Below, one piece after another: positions 12,363 to 22,015 of a DNA stretch of 64,000 nt; within the stretch, counting starts at the first letter, position 1, and every line of letters begins with the position of its first letter. A model generated the notes under the pieces. The model ran no database searches and was not told the origin of the DNA. It saw only the letters and a list, made by a program, of their open reading frames with translations. The stretch is from Otatea glauca (taxonomy: Eukaryota; Streptophyta; Magnoliopsida; Poales; Poaceae). Location of the stretch: NCBI GenBank assembly GCA_036346275.1, contig CM070726.1, positions 26,571,410 to 26,635,409 on the forward strand, read 5' to 3'. The position numbers were made by a program, and so were the translations under genes.

Positions 12363-12721
12363 CAGGGTTCAAAAAATTGACGAAAATCGCTCGATTTTCG
12401 CTCGTATCGCCGCGGCTCGGCTTCTAAAACCGCTCGACAAACCGGTCAATTAAAAAAAATAAAAAAATTCAAAAAAATTTATGCGACGTAAATCGGTCTA
12501 TAATCGGTGAAAATTGCTCAAAAAATCAACCACCAAACAAGTTCATCTAGTCCGCCGATTTTCCATTGAAATCGGACGATTTTCCATAGAAATGGTCGAT
12601 TTTTGAAAAAAAATTCATAAAGTTTGATTTTGAAACTCTACGATTCTTGACGATTTTGGGTTCAATACTTCCGATTTTCGATTTTTGCCCGATTTTCCAC
12701 AGATCGAAATTGTTAACCCTG
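12363..12721. mobile_element. hAT-type MITE with perfect 8-bp target duplication
   Basis: The element starts CAGGGTTCAAAAAATT and ends AACCCTG; the terminal inverted repeats are CAGGGTT followed by further imperfect matches (reverse-complement right end CAGGGTTAACAATTTCG). The flanking 8 bases TCGTGGAC at 12355-12362 are repeated exactly at 12722-12729. Length is 359 bp with no coding capacity. An 8-bp TSD with CAGGG termini is the hAT signature. Confidence 0.85.
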
Positions 12722-13217
12722 TCGTGGACAACGCTCCTTCCCAGCCAGCCTCCCCTCGTGCGGTGAAGTACGTACCTGTGGCGGCGGTGCTTTCAAGGCA
12801 CTCAGTTCAGCAACCTCGTGACCGGCAATAGCCACCGAATCGCATCGCATTCGGGGGTACTTATTACGCTTACTAGCTTACCAGTGCATGCATGTTCTGG
12901 CCACGGGCATGTGCAAGATAATGCAACATAGAAGGGCTACATAATTTATATGTATTTTTTTTTACAAAATTTTCACATGTATTACTTAGAAAAGGCATTA
13001 CAAATCGCTATAAAAATTTGGTGCTAAATCCGGTTCTACAAACATAAAAGCTCATCGAATTTGTGGTCATCTCGGTAAAAAAAAAAAACCGAAATCACAT
13101 AAAAAAATCCCAAAATTAATGCAACAATTTGAAAATTTTCAATTTTTCTTATCTTGTTGAGATTTGGAATCTCGGCCCCAACCGAAAGACAAAATTTTGG
13201 CTGAGATTTCGAACCTT
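12722..13217. other. Unassigned sequence with a repeat fragment at its right end
   Basis: From about 13080 to 13206 there is an imperfect repeat containing 'gagatttggaatctcggc' and 'gctgagatttcgaacc', which resembles a grass MITE-like family read on the minus strand. Its other terminus was not located. No gene was seen. Confidence 0.3.
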
Positions 13218-13290
13218 GTCACGACGATCCATATGTTTTCACTGTGTTTCCAAATATAAGTCATATTGGACATTGATAGTCTCCAAAGTG
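13218..13290. mobile_element. Stowaway-like MITE, left part (interrupted by the MULE)
   Basis: The motifs 'tccaaatataagtcat' and 'ggacattgatagtctccaaagtg' match the conserved left part of grass Stowaway elements. The matching right part with 'attgatagtcaaattttgacc' and 'acttatttttgga' continues at 34063 on the other side of the 20.8-kb insertion. Outer termini are degenerate. Confidence 0.6.
13281..13290. repeat. Target-site duplication of the MULE, left copy
   Basis: CTCCAAAGTG occurs here and again at 34053-34062, immediately outside the two inverted repeats. MULEs usually make 9-bp duplications, so either one base belongs to the terminus or the duplication is 10 bp. Confidence 0.85.
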
Positions 13291-13370
13291 GAATTTTTTT
13301 TTAATAATACATTTTTTATTTCTAGTTGCATAAATATACCACCGAACCGAAAAATTGCAAAAATATGCTA
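13291..13370 (+). repeat. MULE left terminal inverted repeat
   Basis: It begins GAATTTTTTTTTAATAATAC and pairs with the right end 33975-34052 read on the minus strand (GATTTTTTTTAAATAATAC and onward). The match extends to the TTGCAAAAATAT segment near 13357-13368. Confidence 0.85.
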
Positions 13371-13372
13371 CT

Positions 13373-13562
13373 GTCGCCCTGTGGTAGGGCGACTTGCTGA
13401 CTAGGCAGGCATGTGGACATATGAGTCGCACTGCAGTAATGCGACTGGAGAAGTAGCCCTATGGTAGGGCGACATCTTTATGAGTCGCCCCATGGTAGGG
13501 CGACATGTGGAAGTCGCCCAATGAGAGGGCGACACGTGTCAAGTCGCCCAATGAGAAGGCGA
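13373..13562. repeat. Subterminal array of GC-rich palindromes, left side of MULE
   Basis: There are about six 21-base imperfect palindromes of the form GTCGCCC-N7-GGGCGAC spaced about 30 bases apart (13373-13393, 13425-13445, 13453-13473, and three more to 13562). One has changed arms that still pair (GTCGCA with TGCGAC). A similar array lies inside the right terminus at 33752-33972. Likely roles are transposase binding or hairpin formation; this is inference. Confidence 0.75.
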
Positions 13563-14254
13563 GATGTGAGTAAATTTTTCAAATTTGTAAAAAAATTTTG
13601 AGAGACATTAAAAAAAAGTGAAATGATTTGGATAAACAGATTTAGGATCGAAGCAAAATATTTATGGTACAACACATGGATTATCTATCACATTTTGCTT
13701 TCTCTTGCTCGCTTGCTTATAAATTTCAGGACTTCCTAGGAATTTGTACTCTTAACCTGCAGTTCGAAGAATGAGAAACACATTGAAAACTAAATCAAGA
13801 TCAAACTCTTTTATTTCAGATTTCACTTCAGACTCCTCTCTTGTTACAAGATTAATTAACTCTGACAATTGTAAATTAAACGCTTATTGCATGTCAATAA
13901 TTCGCAGCATTCTGCGTGATTCCATGTGGACAAAATCGGGGTTTTGCATGTGAACAATTCGAAGCCTTGTGTGTTATTGCATGTGGACAAAATTGCGTTA
14001 TTGCATGTGAACAAATCGCATTATTGCATGTGACTAAATTTACACCTTGCTTTGCATGTATTTTCCACTAGTGCAATAACCCATAATTATTATAGTCGAC
14101 GACAACTCATGTTATGTATTTTTTGTACATAGCACTTAAACTATTTGTTCAACATACATGAGGGCAGTTTCATGAGCATTTCAGATGGTAAAATAAGCAA
14201 TAGACTAGATTATATTACAAGGGCATTACAGCAGTGACGAAATTGTTTGACGAA
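13563..14254. other. MULE interior without recognised gene
   Basis: This is AT-rich sequence. Between about 13880 and 14045 the phrase 'attgcatgtg(a/g)acaaa' recurs four or five times at irregular spacing of 30-40 bases. The downstream end of the GRF-like gene lies at 14255. Confidence 0.4.
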
Positions 14255-15640
14255 CTAACGAAACCAGTGTTTGTCATGGTGGAACAGATGATCGTTCCTC
14301 CTATCTGGGTATAGCCAGAATGATGTCCCACATTTTCTGCATATTACCTGACCCGTGTAAATTTTGAGATTTGTACTCGGACACCGCTCAATCCCTACTG
14401 TGAAAGAACTCCATGGGGATCCGCAGTGCTCCCAGGTGTCGCCGAATGGGTGGCCTATGCCGTACGTCTCGGGTGTGTAAGACATAATTTTTTTGTCATA
14501 CCGATTCCCGGCGTCCCCTATGTTTATACCACCCGGGTTCCCGAATGATCTGCGTAACGCGTCAAGGACTTGTTGCGTGGTGCGAACCTCGGCCGGCTGC
14601 TTCCCCTTGTCCCTTCCTCTTCGAGAGGAGGTACCCTCTTGCGCCTCTGTTGCGTTGGCTGTTGGCGGAGATTTGCCGAGACGCCTGCTCTGTTTTGGCT
14701 CGCACTCCACTATATGGTGCAGGAGGTGTGTGTTGGGCTTGTCCTTGTACAACCGGAAGCGTGCCCTGCAGTCAATACAGTATGCCCGTTGTGGTCGTTG
14801 AATAACACCGTAGGCGTACTCGGGGTCTGGCTTTTCTGGGCGGTAGTAGCACCACGGGGAGGGTTGCTCCCCCCAGTTATCCCGTACGGGAAGTTTGAGA
14901 TGTGGGTGGTACGTCTCCGGGTCCACCCGGTTGAAGTAGCCACACCATTCATCCTCGGCCAAGGGGCACCGGTAGAATCTCCGGTCCACTAGTTCATCGT
15001 GGCAGGTATCAACCACTGCCTGAAGGCCGTGTTCGTAAAAGTCGGGGTTTTCGGGTGGCCCCTGGGGAGGTTTCTCCTTTGACTCTAGCAATTTCGCGAT
15101 TTTCTTCTTGAACTCCTATATGCGACGAACTGGTTTAGAATTACTACTTTGTGAGTGAAGCATGAGTTCGTCGCATGAAACTCACCGATTGGTTGGCCTC
15201 TTGTCCACCGGCCCTGAACTCTGGTCGCTCTAGAACGGAGACGTATCCTGGCGGCCTCTCCCACCGGTTGAAGTTCTCGGGCGAAGCGGGTTTGGCGTCG
15301 TGGCAGTTGTGGACAAATTCGTAGTCACGTCGTTCCGGCCCATCGATCCATTGGAAGAAGCAACACCAGTCGTTGTGCTGAGAAAAGAAAGAACGATGCA
15401 TGAAATGGTAATATTACTCTGTATTGTATGGACACGGCAGTCTACCCGTAAGAGCGGGCACTTGATAGTGGCGCTGGCGGCCGTCTCTCCGTGGGTAGAT
15501 TGCATCATCTTCGTCGGAAGGTTGCAGTCGCAATTGGGTCGGGGCAACTCCGGCGGAACTGGGGCGTCAACGCTACTAGTATCTGGGTACTCGGGGCGAG
15601 ATGAATTCTGCTTACTGAAGAGGCGACGGTAGAACGACAT
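14255..15640 (-). CDS. GRF-zinc-finger-like protein carried by the MULE (3 exons)
   Basis: The proposed model on the minus strand has exons 15640-15446, 15377-15186 and 15115-14255, with GT donors and AG acceptors; exon lengths 195, 192 and 861 keep one frame and give about 414 residues. Exons 1 and 2 join as CPLL followed by HNDWCCFFQWIDGPE, a GRF-type zinc ribbon (C-x-C, then Cys and Cys-Cys-Phe-Phe-x-Trp). Exon 3 has a second such motif, RRFYRCPLAEDEWCGYF, plus two CxxC modules ending in His-rich LLHHIVEC and HLFHHDKHW. GRF-type fingers in other proteins bind single-stranded nucleic acid. No stop interrupts the frame, unlike the neighbouring PMD gene. It could instead be an unnamed grass gene captured by the element. 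Confidence 0.6.
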
Positions 15641-15819
15641 CGTGCCCTAATTTGTGAAGATTCAGCTGGCGTGTATTGCTTGTTTGGCGGTGTTGGATGT
15701 CTACCTCTCGGCCACTTTTATAGTGGTGCTCAGGGGCTGCTCCACACAACTAAAGCACTAATGGGCCGGTATCCTCTGTGTAAAGCTGCACGACGTGTCA
15801 CCCATCAACAAAGCTGCAC

Positions 15820-16092
15820 GACAAGGCTGACAAAGCTGATGCATGCGACTTGTCTAATCGGCCTGACAAGGCGGCTGACAAAGCTGATGCATGTGACCTG
15901 TCCCATCGGCCCGACAAGGCTGCCAAAGATGATGCATGTGACCTGTCCCATCGGCCTGACAAGGCTGCCAAAGCTGATGCATGTGACCTGTCCCATCGGC
16001 CCGACAAGGCTGCCAAAGCTGATGCATGTGACCTGTCCCATCGGCCCGACAAGGCTGACAAAGCTGATGCATGTGACTTGTCTAATCTGTCT
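15820..16092. repeat. 45-bp minisatellite between the GRF-like and PMD genes
   Basis: There are six units of 'gacaaggctgccaaagctga...cccatcggcc', five of 45 bp and one of 48 bp. Because the unit is a multiple of three, several frames on both strands stay open through the array; these frames are a by-product of the period and I do not call them genes. The array lies upstream of the GRF-like gene and downstream of the PMD stop codon. Confidence 0.9.
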
Positions 16093-16329
16093 GACAAGGA
16101 TGCACGCCCGTGAGTATGCTATTCGCTCTGAAAAGCTACTTCACGACAGTAGTTCGCCATGCTAGAAAGCAGGACTACTGTAACAAAGAATAACAATAGT
16201 TCATAACCAAAAGTACGGGGTTACTAACATAAGGAAAATATATCGTATACAAATAAATACATAAGATGCAAAGTACGTCACAACGTAATAACCAAATACA
16301 TAAGCCCAAATACATAAGCCAAATACAAA

Positions 16330-18925
16330 CTACTGGTGCCCCCGTTTCTGGGCACCTCCTCGCGGCTGGGCAGGCCTCTTGCGAACCTGTCCCTGCGAGT
16401 ATGTCAACTGCAACGGTGGGTGGTGGGCCCTTTGTGGTCTAGCCGGAGGTGTAGCGTACGCCGGCTGAGAAGGCTACGTCGGTGGTGGTGCTCCCTGCAA
16501 CTGCGATGATCCAGGCACATCCGGACCAACGAAGTATCTCGACACGTCACCATCGTCGAGGTCAAAATCCGCATGGGTGCATCATCAAAGCGCCTCGTAG
16601 TCGTCGAGGCGGTGAAGCCGCAGAGGAGAACCATCGTGCTGTGAGCTGTAAGAAGTGAAGAATTGTTGGTAACATTCAAGAAATAATTAGAAAACATACG
16701 AAGTGTGGCGAAGGGCTTACCTTCGACGTGAGGGGCTAGACCGGCGTGTCGGCAGCCGCCTGTCGCGTAAGTCGGCGTGACGGTGGGACGGAGGGCGTGG
16801 GGTGTGAAGAAGTACCGAGCACTCCTCGCTGCGATGGCGGCACGCCGCGAGGGCCGTCGACCACATCGCGAGGCGCGACGGCAACCGCCAACTCGAGGTG
16901 CGTCGGCGCTCTCCACGAACCTCGCGAAGAAGGAGGTCACGTCCTCCTGGTCACTTCTATCCCACGAGACAGACGAGACAGAAGCTCCGGACTCCTCGTA
17001 GTCTTGGGCTAGCACATCACCGAAAAATACATTACTGAATTAACCTAACACATTAATCTGGAAAATGCAATACGAAAATCGTCATACATTAGACAAAACT
17101 TACCGTGACCGTGCGTAACCGAGTCCGTATGGTGGGATCGTGTCCCTCACCCGGGATGTGTCTAGGAGGATCCGGTCGACACGCATCAAGCGCACACGGC
17201 ACGGAAGTGTACCACTGTCGGTACCCACAGTGCGTCTGCGGGTCGTCTGACGCATCCTCGGCATGGACGTCGTCCAGGCTCCTCCCACTCCTCGACCTAT
17301 GGCACCATACGCACGCACCATGGGGTGCCCCATTCCCGCCCCTCCTAGTGCGCTGCGGATAAGCAAAATATAGCATTATTACATGTCATTACACCGCATG
17401 ATTAGAGAACATCGATGTAGGAACTTACGTGTGGACGCCGTGTGGGACCCGCGGCCGACTGGATCGGGAACTCTGTCGTAGACCGAGCGCCTCATCACTC
17501 GATGGACGGCGTAGCCCTCGACCGGGGCGTCAAACACGAGGAACCGACGTACGCCAAGATCGCTGCGTCGCGTGTGCATAGGGTGGACAATCCACCCGCA
17601 CACGTAGCCCGACGTCTCCGCTGTACGGCGTCCGGTCAGACGCGTCCTCGGTGAGGTGGTCGAAGGCAGCGACAAACTGTGGGTAGCTAAGCCGCCCCGT
17701 GCCGTGTGCCCACCTAGGCTGCAGTGACGACAGAAAAATCAACATTACAATTAGTACTGAGAAATGTTAAAGCGTAGGTTTCACAACCGTGGTTTGCAAT
17801 ATCTTACCCGTCGGTAGCACCAGATGGTACCCATAGTTGGCGCGTCGACATCGTCGTCACCATCGCGTAGAAGAGGACTCGTGTCGATCCTGGGGCGCCC
17901 GATCTGGAACCTCTCGTATGCCCAAAGCTACAGAAGTAGTGGACACCCGGTGAGGATTGACCCGTCGGCTATCCGCCCACAGCCGTCGCAGAGCCCACGG
18001 TACGTCGCGCAGAGGACCGCTGACCCCCAGGAGTACTACGGCACGGCATCAAGGGGTGCGTCCGCGATCGCCCTCGCGAACTGGACGAAGTGCCTGTCCA
18101 CGCTATCCCCGTGGGAGCTCGTGAACATGCACCAGCCAAACAGCCAGAGCAGGTACGCCTCAAGGTGGCGGCTCACCCTCTGCTCGTCCGCAGGCTCAAC
18201 GATGTGCTCCGCCTGTAAATTTAAGTTTTCTTATTAGTCTAGCCAATATATATATGTGAAGTTAAGTTTGAATGGTTAGTTGCTTACCACGAACTGTCGA
18301 AGCCACCTGTGTGTGGGACCATGGGTGCTGGTGAAGACTCGATACAGCGGCGGTAGCACACCATGGAACCGCGCAAGTACCTCATCCCGCCACAGCGGGT
18401 CGACGTCCTGCGGCACCACAGGGTCACCAGCGATCGGGAGACCGAGGAGGTAGGAGACGTCCTCCAAAGTGATCGCCATCTCCCCGACAGGTAAGTGGAA
18501 GGTGTGCGTCTCCGGTCTCCACCGATCCACCGAGCGTGAGAAGGGACTGTCAAGCGGAACCGGTGGCTCGTGTCCTCCCTGCGCACTGCGTGCGCCTCCA
18601 ACATCCGTGCGGTGGCGGCAATCCTGCCGCTCGCAGACCTCTGAAATAGAAATATTAAATTAATATGAGCACCGCACTAGTTAATTAAAGCAGATTATGA
18701 TCTTGCATCGGAATATTTTGAAATTAAAAGATAAATCGTTACAGGGATCCAATGTGGATCGAGGGTCCAGAGCTCCCGCGGTGGCCTCGGTCGTAGCACG
18801 CCCAGCTCCTGAGGGTCCTATCCCTCCTCTGGTGAAGCGGTGGCGAAGTGTGCACGGTGACGACCATCAACGACTGGGTCTACCAACTCAAAGGGCCAGT
18901 CGTCATCCACAGCCTGGTGAGCCAT
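16330..18925 (-). pseudogene. Plant mobile domain (PMD, MAIN/MAIL-like) gene of the MULE
   Basis: Reading on the minus strand: exon 1 from ATG at 18925 to 18743 ends LRPRPPRELWTLDPHWIP; exon 2 (18640-18288) has VDRWRPETHTFHLPVGEM and LEDVSYLLGLPI; exon 3 (about 18219-17813) has HLEAYLLWLFGW, YSWGSAVLCATYRGLC and LWAYERFQIGRP; further exons near 17730-17430, 17370-17105 and 17010-16330 carry FLVFDAPVEGYAVHRVMR and a Pro/Gln-rich tail ending KRGHQ. This is the PMD order. In-frame TAG codons occur at 18818-18820, 18036-18038, 17928-17930 and 16474-16476, and a frameshift lies near 18555. PMD proteins of plants act in silencing and genome stability; the role in a MULE is unknown. Confidence 0.75.
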
Positions 18926-18955
18926 GCCTGCAAATTACAAAAAGGAAAGTTATAT

Positions 18956-19210
18956 ACAAATAAATACACAAGCATCAGAACAATACATCGAACCAAATGC
19001 GTACAAATAAATACACAAACATGAGAACAATACATCGAACCAAATGCGTACAAATAAATACACAAGCATCAGAATAATACATCGAACCAAATACGTACAA
19101 ATAAATACACAAACATGAGAACAATACATCGAACCAAATGCGTACAAATAAATACACAAGCATCAGAACAATACATCGAACAAAATGCGTAGAAATAAAT
19201 ACACAAGCGT
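18956..19210. repeat. 47-bp tandem repeat
   Basis: Five full units plus part of a sixth begin at 18956, 19003, 19050, 19097, 19144 and 19191, each starting 'acaaataaatacacaa(g/a)ca'. Open frames on the minus strand across this block come from repetition and are not called as genes. It lies between the PMD and MURA genes. Confidence 0.9.
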
Positions 19211-19226
19211 CCACAAACTCTAATCA

Positions 19227-19346
19227 AACAGATTATAACGCACACTACATCAGCAAAATATATTAGAACAGATTACAACGCACATTACATCATCAAATTA
19301 TATTAAAACAGATTACAACGCACATTACATAAACAAAATATTAATT
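19227..19346. repeat. 40-bp tandem repeat
   Basis: Three units begin 'aacagatta(t/c)aacgcaca' at 19227, 19267 and 19307. It lies directly next to the 47-bp array, just downstream of the MURA 3' end. Confidence 0.85.
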
Positions 19347-19400
19347 TAACATATAGCATCTAATAGTTCAAACAGCTTCTCCGGTAGTCCGACAACGTCG

Positions 19401-20590
19401 TCAACCACGCCTTGCAGACGACGATCCTTCCCCCGCCGTCGGGTTGCCATCTCCTCCTTCATCCTCTTCGTTATGTGGCTGGCAGTTCTTGAACGTGTGA
19501 CTGTTCGCTTGTGAACATTTCTTCACGCGCTTACGCTTTGGACTCATCCATATCATTCCCGATACGCCTTGTTTTGCGGCGACCTCCTTTGTATGATCTT
19601 GCATCAAAGTCGAGGACCAGAACCTTTCATCGACACGGGGTTGTGGTGAAAGAACCGACAACACCATAACCATACAGACTCCTCGCTTGAGTTGCCATCA
19701 CCTTTTCCTTTGTAAAATATTGAGATAGATATGTGGATCACATTCCAAATAATGCACATGCGGCTATCACATGAGAACATGGCACAGGCAACAGAGGGGT
19801 TTGTTACACGAGCATTGACATTCAGCCATTAAGATGCACTCTTGGGTGATAACCTTCTGGTTTGTTCCCCGCCGTCCTTTATCTCTGCATATCACCTCGA
19901 AGCGCAGTGTTCGTGAACCTACTTTGATAGCTCTATGCTTGCCCGCCTTATTACTCTTCTCATCCATGTATTTACTTATCATGCTTGAGTACAAGGCATT
20001 CTCATCTCTCATTACTACTTCAGCAGCTTTATGCCTATCCACAAAATACTTGGTTATACCCCGCACACTCCCTCGACAATTCCTACCAACGGGAGACACC
20101 TCATCCCTCTCATTACCCAGTTGTACACCTCTGCCAAGTTGGTCGTCATGACACCGTATCTAGCACCATGTGTGTCACGTAACAATGACCACTTCTCTTT
20201 GGGCTCGTGCTTTATCCAGTCCGAGAAACATTTGATCGGCCTTTGCCTGCGACGACGACTCGTCGCCTCATCTTCTGTTGCGAGAGGAATAAAGGCTCAC
20301 TGCTCTCGTGTTACATCTTGCTAGTAGTCTCTTTATGTTTTTTTGTTAGCTCATCAAGATTCTTCCAAAGAGTACGGAACTTGCTATCTTGGTTCTGCTT
20401 ACATAGCCTCTTGAACATGTTCATCAGTTCCTTGTTCTTGAACTGCTTATAGAAGTTCGCGCCCAAATGCCTCATGCACCATCGGCTCTGCAAGTCAGTC
20501 CAGGGAAATGGCTCCTCTTCCCCTGTTTGCAACTGTCTGATGGCACTAAGCAAACCAGCATGCCTGTCATGCAGTATGCACACATGTTGG
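19401..20590 (-). pseudogene. MURA-type MULE transposase, C-terminal half
   Basis: On the minus strand the sequence continues the DDE domain broken by the retrotransposon: HVCILHDRHAGLLSAI (second catalytic Asp in DRH), then RWCMRHLGANFYKQFKNKEL, then in a shifted frame GARYGVMTTNLAEVYNWVMRG, which holds the expected catalytic Glu. The frame at 20099-19767 ends with the SWIM zinc finger CQCSCNKPLCCLCHVLM. A further exon ends near 19401 with KRVKKCSQANSHTFKNC, a zinc-knuckle-like tail. Frameshifts near 20310 and 20110 and possible introns separate the parts. The order is typical of MURA. Confidence 0.75.
20586..20590. repeat. Target-site duplication GTTGG of the Tekay element, left copy
   Basis: GTTGG directly precedes the TG of the 5' LTR and is repeated at 31452-31456 directly after the CA of the 3' LTR. 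A perfect 5-bp duplication shows the element has kept both original ends. Confidence 0.95.
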
Positions 20591-21113
20591 TGTAACATCC
20601 CAAAAATTTGAGTTTTGGAATGTTGGAATTCAAAATTTAACCATTTGCATTTTCTTGAATTAACTCCAGCTTAATTTGAATTTCTAAATAATAAAAGGAT
20701 TTAATTTGACTAAACTATTCATCAAATTAAAGAATTTCAGTTTTTGTGGGATTCCTTGTGCTCCAAGGAATTTTTCTGTATTTTTGGGGATTTTTCTGAA
20801 TTTATTTGATATTTATTTGAATTTATTTGAAATTCGGATTTTTCTTAAATCGGAAAATGTTTTCTATTTTCAAAAAGCCTCTTGGGCGAATCCTCTGCTG
20901 CCCGTTCCCCGGCCCTTCGCTTCGACCCGCTCCGCTCGGCCCACCTCGCACAGCGCTTCCGCTCGGCTGCCTCGCCCATTGCCCCGCGTCGGCCGTCCGT
21001 CGGCGCCACGTGTGCGGCTAGGATCGCGCCGCGAAACCCTAGCCGCCGCCGACTCGAGTCCCGCCGCCGACGCCGCCGCCGTCTCGAGTCGCGTCCGTTG
21101 CGCGCCCCGAGGC

Positions 21114-21120
21114 TATAAAA
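21114..21120 (+). promoter_or_regulatory. TATA box of the 5' LTR promoter
   Basis: TATAAAA lies at the start of the GC-rich leader; the 3' LTR has TATAAAG at 29104-29110. Transcription of the element would start about 30 bp downstream. Confidence 0.6.
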
Positions 21121-21948
21121 GCCGTGCCGCACGCTGCCGAGGTTCCCCTCCTCGCGCCGCTTCTTTTGCCCGCTTCGCCGCCGAGGCGTCGCCGATCCGC
21201 CAGCGTGAGCTCGCCGAGTCCGCCGCCCTTGCCGAGATCTTCCACCGCTTTTCTTCGTCGCGGTGCGTTCGCCGTCCCGCTTGCATCTCCGAGTTGCCGC
21301 GTCGTCCCCTCCCGGTTCGCCTTGCCCGCGCCCGATCCGGCTCTCCTCGCCGCCGGCCTCGTCTTCTTCCGCGTCTCGGTAAAACCTCGCCGCCGTTCTT
21401 TCGCCCAACCCAGCCATCCGATCGCTTGTGTGCGTCTCGGATGCGCCACGTCTCTGTCGGCCGAGCTCTTGTGTCCCCGCCGTCCGATCGCGATCGGCCG
21501 CCGGATCGTGCGCGTCACCTCGGCCGCTGCGCCACTCCTCTGCCGTCGGATCTTGCGTCGCGTCGGATGCGCGCGCGCGTGGCGCTTGCGTCCTTCTTTA
21601 CCGTCGGTAGACCGAGCTGCGTCGTGGCGACGTCACGGTGCACCGGTGCCACGGTGAACGGCGCGGCGCCGTGGACCCGATCCACTGTGAACCCGATGAC
21701 GTCGGCGTTGCGTAATAAATCCTTTTCGAGACAAAAATAAATCCAAAATTCCGATTTTCGATTTTCTGTATTTTCTCTGAATTTAATCTTTGGAGGCCCG
21801 TTCTCGCTCATACGAACTCCGATTGAGGCGATTCAAGTTTCTAAATTTTTCTAAAATCAAGATCTATCTTCCAGAGCCATTTATTTTCAGTTTTGAGCTT
21901 GTTTGAGTCTCTGTTTTGTATTTATTTGGTTTCGTTGCTTATTTTCCG

Positions 21949-22015
21949 GTGAGCGCTAATTCCGAGGGAGCGAACGAAGACTTCGAAGACCAAGATTCAG
22001 CACTAGATCAGCAAG
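21949..22015 (+). other. Exon A of the LTR micro-ORF (Tekay 5' LTR)
   Basis: The open frame reads EGANEDFEDQDSALDQQ and ends in phase 1 at CAAG, directly before GCAAGTCG, a good GC-type donor. It is the counterpart of exon A at 2571-2679 and 62266-62327. Confidence 0.45.

Noticed and set aside
13373..13562. CRISPR-like array (regular 21-base palindromes and about 10-base gaps)
   Set aside because: Plant nuclear DNA, gaps too short and units vary; better explained as transposon subterminal repeats.
14493..14992. Plus-strand frames of 86-140 codons at 14493-14992
   Set aside because: Antisense shadows of the GRF-like gene exon 3.
15798..16113. Several overlapping open frames on both strands through 15800-16110
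   Set aside because: They come from a 45-bp tandem repeat whose period is a multiple of three; no domain, start context or splice evidence.
18880..19214. Minus-strand frames with repeated MCIYLYAFGSMYCS-type peptides
   Set aside because: Direct product of the 47-bp tandem repeat, not a membrane protein gene.
20706..21740. 344-codon open frame in the 5' LTR, and the similar 266-codon frame in the 3' LTR (28846-29646)
   Set aside because: These lie in the GC-rich promoter and leader of the LTR, are Arg/Pro/Ser-rich in all frames and are not kept between the two LTRs.
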